From NCBI RefSeq assembly GCF_034064985.1, contig NZ_CP139249.1, forward strand, positions 3,472,001-3,536,000: a stretch of 64,000 nt of DNA, in the 5' to 3' direction. Source of the stretch: Acinetobacter pittii (GTDB taxonomy: Bacteria > Pseudomonadota > Gammaproteobacteria > Pseudomonadales > Moraxellaceae). Below the pieces are notes generated by a model. It saw nothing but the letters and a program-made list of their open reading frames with translations. It was not told the DNA's origin and did not search any database. Below, piece by piece: positions 34,697 to 41,924 of the stretch (positions are counted from its first letter, which is position 1; each line of letters begins with the position of its first letter). The translations under genes were made by a program, and so were the position numbers.

Positions 34697-36316
34697 ATGA
34701 TTCCGCACGTTTCACGTTTACTCGAACTTTGGCGTATTGCAGCGCACTATAGACTCGATACGTTGTTCCCTGCGGATGAACTACCAGTTAAAGCTCAACG
34801 TGCATTAAGTGTTATTAAAATGCACCCAGCTGCATGGTCAAGTCGCGAACGTAGAAATCCTTTAAAGCTCAAAGAAGCTTTAGAAGAGATGGGGCCGCTT
34901 GCAATCAAGCTTGGACAATTACTGTCAACTCGACGTGATTTGATTCCACCTGAAATACTCGCTCAATTGGTCTTACTTCAAGATCAGGTAAAACCTTTTG
35001 ATAGCAATGTTGCCAAACAACGTATTCAAGAATCGTTAAAAGCTGACGTTAATACATTGTTTGCACGATTTGATGACCAGCCATTAGCTGCTGCATCAAT
35101 TGCCCAAGTACATACTGCTGCTTTGCATGATGGTCGCGAAGTTGTGGTTAAAGTGACTCGTCCTGACATTCGCAATCAAATTTTACAAGACTTTGAGATT
35201 TTGGCATGGTTAGGCAATACCTTAGAAAGCCGCCTTGAAGCTGCTCGTGCATTGCATCTCACCGAAATTATTCAAGACTACCGCCAGATCATTTTAAATG
35301 AACTGGACTTGAGTATTGAGGCAGATAACACACGTCGTATGCGCCATTACTTTACTGGCTCAACCATGATGTATGTACCAGAAGTCTACATGGACACCAA
35401 AGATGTCATGGTGGCTGAGCGCATTACTGGTGTGCCTATTTCAGATACAGCTACCTTTGACCGTTTAGGCATGGATCGCGCACAACTTGCAGAAAAAGGA
35501 TTAACTATTTTCTTTACGCAAGTCTTCCGCGATAACTTTTTCCATGCCGACATGCATCCCGGTAATGTCTTTGTAGAAACCATTAATCCAAGCAATCCAC
35601 GCTTTATTGCGCTGGACTGTGCGATTATGGGCGAGCTATCTAAACACGACCAGATGACGGTTGCCCGCATGTTGCTTGCTGTCATGAACAGCAACTTTAT
35701 GCAGCTTATTCAAATTGTGCATCAAGCTGGCTGGATTCCACCGGGTACAGATCAAGACGCGTTAGCACGTGAAATGCGCCGCACTGTTGGGCCAATGGTG
35801 TCTAAACCAATGGATCAACTTGATTTTGCGGGTATCTTAATTCAAGTCATGGACATTGCTCGTCGCTTCCATTTAGAAATCCCACCACAGCTCATGCTGC
35901 TACTCAAAACTTTAGTGCATGTAGAAGGCTTAGGGACTGACCTTTATCCGCAGCTCGACATCTGGAAATTGGCAAAACCAATTTTGACGGAATGGGTCAA
36001 ATCCAACATGAACCCAGTCAAAAATGTAAAAGAGCTCGGCCAGCAATTACCTGATCTGCTTTTAGGTGCTCAAGATTTCCCAAGCTTAATTATTGACAGC
36101 CTAAATGGTTTAAAAAATCAGTCAGCTTGGCAAGACCGTCAGTTACGTGAAATTCAGCAACTTCGTTTGCAAATGGAACACCAACAACGCCGCAGTTGGA
36201 TGTTCGGTAGTAGCATGCTGATTTTACTGACTATTGCGATTATTAGTCCTTGGTTTGTCTCGATTATTCTGATTGTGCTGAGTAGTTTATTAGCACTTTG
36301 GCGCATATTGAAATAA
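34697..36316 (+). CDS. ubiB: Ubiquinone biosynthesis regulatory ATPase UbiB
   Basis: UbiB is an atypical kinase-like ATPase of the ABC1/ADCK family needed for ubiquinone synthesis. Diagnostic motifs are the KxGQ segment AIKLGQLLSTRRDLIPPEI near residue 75, the Ala-rich loop PLAAASIAQVHTA near 130 and the aspartate in FFHADMHPGNVF near 285. Two membrane segments end the protein (about 490-535), anchoring it in the inner membrane. The ATG at 34697 is preferred over a TTG six bases earlier because AGGTAAGA is better spaced. It is the last gene of ubiE-ubiJ-ubiB. Confidence 0.95.
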   Translation: MIPHVSRLLELWRIAAHYRLDTLFPADELPVKAQRALSVIKMHPAAWSSRERRNPLKLKEALEEMGPLAIKLGQLLSTRRDLIPPEILAQLVLLQDQVKPFDSNVAKQRIQESLKADVNTLFARFDDQPLAAASIAQVHTAALHDGREVVVKVTRPDIRNQILQDFEILAWLGNTLESRLEAARALHLTEIIQDYRQIILNELDLSIEADNTRRMRHYFTGSTMMYVPEVYMDTKDVMVAERITGVPISDTATFDRLGMDRAQLAEKGLTIFFTQVFRDNFFHADMHPGNVFVETINPSNPRFIALDCAIMGELSKHDQMTVARMLLAVMNSNFMQLIQIVHQAGWIPPGTDQDALAREMRRTVGPMVSKPMDQLDFAGILIQVMDIARRFHLEIPPQLMLLLKTLVHVEGLGTDLYPQLDIWKLAKPILTEWVKSNMNPVKNVKELGQQLPDLLLGAQDFPSLIIDSLNGLKNQSAWQDRQLREIQQLRLQMEHQQRRSWMFGSSMLILLTIAIISPWFVSIILIVLSSLLALWRILK

Positions 36317-36320
36317 GTTC

Positions 36321-36350
36321 AAAATCCCTTGCCAGTGCAAGGGATTTTTT
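36321..36350 (+). terminator. Terminator of the ubiEJB operon
   Basis: AAAATCCCTTGC-CAGT-GCAAGGGATTTTTT forms a long stem with T run directly after the ubiB stop. Confidence 0.93.
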
Positions 36351-36439
36351 ATGGAAAAACTTTAGTTTTAAAAAAATTTATAGCTCAACTATTCATTCAT
36401 TGCTAAATTGAACCCATAAATGCTTCAAAAGAATAAACA

Positions 36440-37753
36440 ATGAAAACACCTCATTTTGCCATTATTGGTGCAGGCACGGCAGGTTTAGCCACTGCGATTT
36501 TGCTCGCCCGTGAAGGCAACCACGTTACTATTTTTGAACAAGTTGATGAGTTATCTCCAGTAGGTGCAGGTTTACTGCTACAACCTGCGGGCTTAGCCGT
36601 ATTTGAGCACTTAGGTGTGCTCGACAAAGCCCTAACCTTAGGTGCGAAAGTCACAGGCTTAGAAGGACAACTTCCAGACAAGCGTCTTTTAGTGAACAGT
36701 CACTATCACGAAGCATCAGCAAATCTTTATGGTTTAGGTATACACCGTGCCACTTTATGTCATGTGCTCACTCAAAAGCTTAGTGAATATTCAAGCCAAA
36801 TTACTTGGCGTATGAACCACTCTGTTGAAAGCTTTGAGGAACATAACAATGAGGTTCGGCTATTCGGCATTCATCAAAACCAAAAGTTTGATGCTTGCTT
36901 TGATGGCCTACTTATTGCCAACGGTGCGCGTAGTCAATTAAGACCTAAAGCATGGGTAAAGGTTGACCAAGCTTACCCTTGGGGTGCGGCGTGGAGTATC
37001 GTGCCTGAATGCCAAGTACTCGACTCTGAAATTCTGCATCAATTTTATGATCGCTCGAAAATTATGATGGGAATTCTTCCTACAGGAGCGATTCCAACTG
37101 AACCTCAACAGCGCTTTTCAAGTGTTTTTTGGAGCTTACCTACGCCACAATTACAAAGCTTTTTACAAGATGAGCAGGCTAAACAAACTTGGTTAAAGCA
37201 AGTTTCAGAACGCTGGCCCAAAGTTGCAGAATGGCTGAAAGAGATTTTATATGACAATAAAACCCAGCCTAAATGGTTATCTGCAAATTACCGTGATGTA
37301 GTCATGAGTCAATTTGGTCAAGGTCGAATTGGGGTAATTGGAGATGCAGCTCATGCAATGAGTCCACAGTTAGGACAAGGGGCTAATATGGCATTATTGG
37401 ATGCTTGGGCTTTTTCTCAATCATTGCAACAAGCTCAAAAGAACCAAAATATTGATTGGTCCCTACTCTGGCAGCATTATCACCAGCTTCGCCGTTCATC
37501 TACCCAGTTTTATCAATTTCTCAGTCGCTTACTAACACCACTTTATCAATCTGACCATTGGTGGGCTGGAGGTTTAAGAGATTTAGTTTTCCCTTGGATG
37601 TATCAAATCCCTTATTTTCGAAAAGAAATGGCGATCACAATTTCAGGCTTAAAAACAGGGCCATTCCAACAACTTGATTATGATCGAGTAGCTCAATGGT
37701 CTAAAGAAAACAGTGCTTTTAATTTAAAAAGTGAATCTCTGTCGGACTTTTAA
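36440..37753 (+). CDS. FAD-dependent aromatic-type monooxygenase
   Basis: A 437-residue class A flavoprotein monooxygenase of the UbiH/PobA fold. The N-terminal FAD-binding dinucleotide fold is IGAGTAGLATAILLAREG near residue 8. The second FAD motif GRIGVIGDAAHAMSPQLGQG is near residue 300, with the GD pair that contacts the ribityl chain. The substrate is not visible: it could be a phenolic or a quinone precursor. It lies after ubiEJB but has its own promoter space and a terminator separates them. It is not clearly UbiH, UbiF or UbiI, so no symbol is given. Confidence 0.85.
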   Translation: MKTPHFAIIGAGTAGLATAILLAREGNHVTIFEQVDELSPVGAGLLLQPAGLAVFEHLGVLDKALTLGAKVTGLEGQLPDKRLLVNSHYHEASANLYGLGIHRATLCHVLTQKLSEYSSQITWRMNHSVESFEEHNNEVRLFGIHQNQKFDACFDGLLIANGARSQLRPKAWVKVDQAYPWGAAWSIVPECQVLDSEILHQFYDRSKIMMGILPTGAIPTEPQQRFSSVFWSLPTPQLQSFLQDEQAKQTWLKQVSERWPKVAEWLKEILYDNKTQPKWLSANYRDVVMSQFGQGRIGVIGDAAHAMSPQLGQGANMALLDAWAFSQSLQQAQKNQNIDWSLLWQHYHQLRRSSTQFYQFLSRLLTPLYQSDHWWAGGLRDLVFPWMYQIPYFRKEMAITISGLKTGPFQQLDYDRVAQWSKENSAFNLKSESLSDF

Positions 37754-37907
37754 AAGCAATCGTATTCAAGCTACTCATTAGGCTAACAAAGACAAAAAGG
37801 ACAAAGAATTTTTCCTAAAACTGACGTTGATGCCGTACACTATACAAGCTATTTTTTAGCATCTGATTGAAATCAATTTATAGTTCCTATTTCTTTGGTG
37901 ATTCCTC

Positions 37908-38681
37908 ATGAATAACACGCAATGGCTCGATGAAGTAAAATTTAACGAACAAGGTCTTATCCCTGCCATTGCTCAACATCATCAAACCGGACGTATTTTG
38001 ATGGTGGCGTGGATGAACCGTGAATCACTTGCGCTCACAGCAGAAAAAAATCAGGCTGTTTATTTCTCTCGCTCTCGCCAAAAACTCTGGCACAAGGGTG
38101 AAGAATCAGGTCACTTTCAAACCGTCCATGAAATTCGTTTAGACTGTGATGGCGACGTGATTGTATTACAGGTTGAGCAACATGGCGGTATCGCGTGCCA
38201 TACAGGTCGTGAGTCTTGTTTCTATCGCAAACTTACCCCACAGGGCTGGGAAATTGTCGATGCACAATTAAAAGATCCTAATGCAATTTATGGTGACAAA
38301 GCCAAAACTGAAAGCCACGACCATACTCACACTACTGAACAAGTTGATGTACTTGCTCACTTAGGGCAATTGATGCAAGAGCGTAAGCAAGCAGAAGCTG
38401 ATACTTCATATGTGGCAAGCCTCTACAAAAAAGGCATCAATAAAATCTTAGAAAAAGTCGGTGAAGAAAGCGTAGAAACGATTATCGCTGCCAAAGACTA
38501 CGCTGCTCAAAATACAGAAAGCAATTTAAATGACTTGATTTATGAAACTGCCGATTTGTGGTTCCATAGCATTGTCATGTTGGGTTATTTCGATCTTAAT
38601 CCACAACTTATTATTGACGAATTAGCTCGTCGTCAGGGTTTATCTGGTTTAGTTGAAAAAGCTAACCGCAACAAGGTTTAA
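37908..38681 (+). CDS. hisI: Bifunctional phosphoribosyl-AMP cyclohydrolase/phosphoribosyl-ATP pyrophosphatase
   Basis: HisIE performs the second and third steps of histidine biosynthesis. The N-terminal HisI domain (about 1-115) shows [10 protein letters not shown] and [15 protein letters not shown] with the zinc-binding cysteines in CDGD and HTGRESCFY. The C-terminal HisE domain (about 150-257) includes [22 protein letters not shown] linker rich in His and Thr joins the two. The gene is separate from any other his gene in the window. It is followed nine bases later by a helicase gene that may be co-transcribed. Confidence 0.95.
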   Translation: MNNTQWLDEVKFNEQGLIPAIAQHHQTGRILMVAWMNRESLALTAEKNQAVYFSRSRQKLWHKGEESGHFQTVHEIRLDCDGDVIVLQVEQHGGIACHTGRESCFYRKLTPQGWEIVDAQLKDPNAIYGDKAKTESHDHTHTTEQVDVLAHLGQLMQERKQAEADTSYVASLYKKGINKILEKVGEESVETIIAAKDYAAQNTESNLNDLIYETADLWFHSIVMLGYFDLNPQLIIDELARRQGLSGLVEKANRNKV

Positions 38682-38690
38682 AATCACTCA

Positions 38691-40193
38691 GTGTCGAATA
38701 TCGAAAAACCTAAAGCCACCTATGAGCAAGCTATTGCCATAGATAACGCACGTCTTGGGCAATCATTTAAAGTGATTGCCTATGCGGGTACAGGTAAAAC
38801 TACTACGTTACAAATGATTAGTGATGCCATGCCTGAACGGCGCGGTATGTATCTAGCATTCAACAAAGCCATTGCTGGTGAAGCGCAAAACAAATTTCAT
38901 CGTAATGTGGACTGCCGTACTTTTCACTCACTCGCTTTTCGCAGTGTGCCACGAGGTGTGACCGATAAATTACGCTTGCCTCGCTTAAGTCCAAGCTTTA
39001 TTGCCAAAGAATATCGACTAGAACCGATTACCTTACGGCGCATGATGGGTGGACGTTATGAAAAATACGTCTTGATGCCAAGTCGCCTAGCGAGCCTTGT
39101 CGCCAATGCAGTGAGCTATTTCTGTTCGACCAGTTCTCAATATCCAGCGCCTCGACATATTCAGGCGCCAAACTGGTTACATCCAGACGATATTACTGCA
39201 CTTCAAACCCATCTTTACCCTGCTGTTGAACGCCGCTGGTTAGAGTCCATCGACCCAAATCATCAGGCAGGAATTGGTCACGATATTTACCTCAAACTTT
39301 GGGCATTATCTGAACCTAACATTCCAGCCGATTATGTGCTATTCGATGAAGCACAAGATGCTGACCCTTTAATGTTGGGTATTTTACTTCGTCAGAAAAA
39401 TACGCAGGTCATCTATGTAGGTGATGCACATCAGCAAATCTATGCGTGGCGTGGTGCGATTAATGCAATGCAACAATTGCCGCTGCCAGAGTCTCGCCTC
39501 ACCACTTCTTTTCGTTTTGGTGAAACGATTGCCGACGTTGCCAATGCATTGCTGGGCGGCTTAAATGAAACTGTTCCCCTGCTTGGTAATCCAAACCAGA
39601 AATCAAGTGTTGTAAATAAACCACACACCAAAATGCGTGATGCGATTTTATGTCGCACCAATGCTCGGGCAATGGAGCTTTTATTAGCAGGTTTAGTTCA
39701 CGGCGATAAAGTGAGTTTGCAAGCTGATCATCAAAAACTAAACCGTTTTGTAGACGCTGCCAGCCTCTTAAAGCAAGGAAAACGGGTCACGGATGTTCCT
39801 GAATTAGCATGGTTTAATTCGTGGCATGATGTCCATGAATACTGTGAAACCAATGAAGGTAGTGACATTAAGCCATTAGTAAAACTGGTCGATGACCATG
39901 GCACAGACCCACTAAAAAAAGCGCTTGCAAAGATTACGCCACTTGAGCAAGCTGACTATGTCATCTCTACAGCTCATAAAGCGAAAGGCTTAGAATGGAA
40001 CCGCGTTCATATTGAAGATGACTATCAATTTAAAATTAATGGGTTAGAACACAAGATTACTGATGAAGAATTAAGACTACTGTACGTTGCCTGTACTCGT
40101 GCTAAAGTAAGTCTAAATATCCATCATCTTTATGATCTGATACAACAATTAAAACTAAGGGCGCCTTTAAGTCTTCGTCAGTCGGTTGGTTGA
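38691..40193 (+). CDS. Superfamily 1 UvrD/FBH1-like DNA helicase
   Basis: A 500-residue SF1A helicase. All main motifs are intact: Walker A VIAYAGTGKTTTLQM near residue 30, Walker B VLFDEAQDADPLML near 220, GDAHQQIYAWRGAINAM near 245, VISTAHKAKGLEWNRVHIED near 425 and LLYVACTRAK near 460. It is smaller than UvrD or Rep and resembles the bacterial relatives of eukaryotic FBH1, which remove RecA-type filaments; that functional parallel is inference. It starts at GTG, nine bases after hisI, and is followed 23 bases later by the AAA ATPase gene, which suggests they act together. Confidence 0.85.
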   Translation: MSNIEKPKATYEQAIAIDNARLGQSFKVIAYAGTGKTTTLQMISDAMPERRGMYLAFNKAIAGEAQNKFHRNVDCRTFHSLAFRSVPRGVTDKLRLPRLSPSFIAKEYRLEPITLRRMMGGRYEKYVLMPSRLASLVANAVSYFCSTSSQYPAPRHIQAPNWLHPDDITALQTHLYPAVERRWLESIDPNHQAGIGHDIYLKLWALSEPNIPADYVLFDEAQDADPLMLGILLRQKNTQVIYVGDAHQQIYAWRGAINAMQQLPLPESRLTTSFRFGETIADVANALLGGLNETVPLLGNPNQKSSVVNKPHTKMRDAILCRTNARAMELLLAGLVHGDKVSLQADHQKLNRFVDAASLLKQGKRVTDVPELAWFNSWHDVHEYCETNEGSDIKPLVKLVDDHGTDPLKKALAKITPLEQADYVISTAHKAKGLEWNRVHIEDDYQFKINGLEHKITDEELRLLYVACTRAKVSLNIHHLYDLIQQLKLRAPLSLRQSVG

Positions 40194-40216
40194 AGCGCTC
40201 ATACTTAGGTGAGCCT

Positions 40217-41608
40217 ATGAAACTTGAATCTGTCCAATTTAAACATATTGCTCTGTTTCACGATCTTAAAATACACTTTCATTATGACAAACAGCCGATC
40301 ACCTTAATTTTAGGTGAACAAGCCACTGGTAAAAGTATGTTGCTCAAACATACTTACCATGCTTTAACTTGGTTGCCCGCTCGTCTTAAAGATTTACGCA
40401 GTCCGGGAATTGTCACTCCCGATCAAGACATTACCCAGTCGCGCCTCCAATCAAAAATCGAAGTGACCATTCAAGTTCCTTCAGAAATTGGTCATCTGCC
40501 AGAAAGTACCTCTGCTCAGCAAGTAGATTCTTCGCTGTGTAGCTGGAAACTTTTTAAAACCTTAAATGCAAGTGGTATTGGAATGAGCCAAGTTGAAACT
40601 CAGCAACTCGATCAAACCATGGCGCTTTATCAACAAGTTACAAAAAAAGATCCATTACAAGGACTTCCCTTAATCGCTTACTATCCAGCCGAGCGATTTG
40701 TAAATGAAGTCAATCTTTTGAATAAAAATTTACCTGGTATTACCCAAGCTATTTCAGCCTATGACATTAGCCCGCTACCGTTCACAACGTTTGCGCGCTT
40801 TTTTGAATGGTTACGAGAAATTAGCGATATCGAAAATGCGCAAGCCGCTCACCTCGTACAACGGATTAGGTCTAAGCAATCAGATCAGCAAGATCACACA
40901 GAATTATTAAATGAGCTTCAAAAAGAATTATCTGGGCAACCTAAACAGCTTACTTCACCCAATCTCTACGCCCTCAAGAACGCATTAAATATAATTTTAC
41001 CTGAGCTTAAAGACCTCTATTTACAATATCAGCCTCGGTTGCAACTTATGGTTGATTATGAAGGTCAAACCTTACCTTTTCAGCAGCTTTCAAATACAAC
41101 CAAAACTTGGATTGCTTTAGTAGGCGATATAGCCCGCAGACTCTGTTTACTCAATCCATTAAGTTTAAACCCTTGCTTTGAAGGAGACGGCGTTTTACTC
41201 ATTGACCAGATTGATGCACAGCTCGACTCAACACATTGCTCCGAGATCTTAAATCGGCTTCATCAAGCATTCCCACGCCTACAAATTATTGCAACAGGAA
41301 GCCGTGAAGAGTTACTTGAACATGCTTCAACCTATCAATGTCTAAAATTAGAGCACGGTAAAATTAGCCATCTTGATTTAAACACCACTAAACAACAGCT
41401 TGAACATATCTACACTCTACTTCAAAGAAGCGAGCCATTAACACCACATATAGATGCACAGTCTCTAAGCTTAATAGATCCGACGCCAGCACCAGCACAG
41501 ATTGAAATTTTATTTCAGCAGATTCAGGGTTTAAATGAACAACAAAAAAATGAATTATTAAAGATGATCCATGCGGGAGATACCCCAGAAGAAAGCTCTT
41601 CGGTTTGA
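40217..41608 (+). CDS. AAA/ABC-type ATPase with degenerate active site (COG3950-like)
   Basis: The 463-residue protein begins at the ATG at 40217, which has AGGTGA six bases upstream; a TTG overlap with the helicase gene is less likely. It resembles the AAA ATPases of COG3950 and SMC/OLD type: N-terminal FxxI strand, Walker A LILGEQATGKSMLLK near residue 35, QLSNTTKTWIALVGDIARR near 290 and VLLIDQIDAQLD near 320. In typical members these last two read LSxGxRxxLALV and LLIDEID; here the signature glycine is lost and the catalytic Glu is Gln. ATP binding is likely, hydrolysis doubtful. No TOPRIM or HNH domain is seen. Confidence 0.75.
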   Translation: MKLESVQFKHIALFHDLKIHFHYDKQPITLILGEQATGKSMLLKHTYHALTWLPARLKDLRSPGIVTPDQDITQSRLQSKIEVTIQVPSEIGHLPESTSAQQVDSSLCSWKLFKTLNASGIGMSQVETQQLDQTMALYQQVTKKDPLQGLPLIAYYPAERFVNEVNLLNKNLPGITQAISAYDISPLPFTTFARFFEWLREISDIENAQAAHLVQRIRSKQSDQQDHTELLNELQKELSGQPKQLTSPNLYALKNALNIILPELKDLYLQYQPRLQLMVDYEGQTLPFQQLSNTTKTWIALVGDIARRLCLLNPLSLNPCFEGDGVLLIDQIDAQLDSTHCSEILNRLHQAFPRLQIIATGSREELLEHASTYQCLKLEHGKISHLDLNTTKQQLEHIYTLLQRSEPLTPHIDAQSLSLIDPTPAPAQIEILFQQIQGLNEQQKNELLKMIHAGDTPEESSSV

Positions 41609-41701
41609 ATTTTATAATCCCTAGACTGTCTTTTTATAATCAAAAAACTGCTCTCACAAAATATATGGTGGAGTAAGGTTTTTTAGACACGAAAATAACT
41701 A

Positions 41702-41728
41702 GATGTTGTTACTACATGTAATAACATC
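41702..41728. promoter_or_regulatory. Dyad in the mrp upstream region
   Basis: GATGTTGTTAC (41702-41712) and GTAATAACATC (41718-41728) are inverted copies with one mismatch and a 5-base loop. No T run follows, so an operator is more likely than a terminator. It lies in the 316-bp gap between the ATPase gene and mrpA, which holds no gene. Confidence 0.45.
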
Positions 41729-41900
41729 AGATTTTCAATGCTTTTTTAGTGTACAATAAATTTCATTTTGCGTTTTTATTCTTCAAGTTGCGCAATACAA
41801 CTTGTTTCTCGCTTTATTTTCTAATTTGGTTGGGTTTTCGGAATAATAAGCTTTGGAACTCTCTTTGAATTCCTATCTATTCTGAAATTAAAATTTCACC

Positions 41901-41918
41901 TTTAGGTTTCGACCTAAA
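41901..41918 (+). promoter_or_regulatory. UUCG-loop hairpin just before the mrpA start codon
   Basis: TTTAGGT-TTCG-ACCTAAA is a perfect 7-bp stem with a TTCG loop, ending six bases before the mrpA ATG (41925). The only Shine-Dalgarno-like bases (AGG) are inside the left arm, and no other ribosome site is visible, so folding would affect mrpA translation. Confidence 0.5.
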
Positions 41919-41924
41919 TCACAT

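Noticed and set aside
38691..41608. Reading the helicase/ATPase pair as a Gabija defence system
   Set aside because: Gabija's GajA carries a TOPRIM nuclease after its ATPase. This ATPase is shorter, has no TOPRIM-like acidic motifs and has lost catalytic residues. The locus also sits among core genes rather than in an island.
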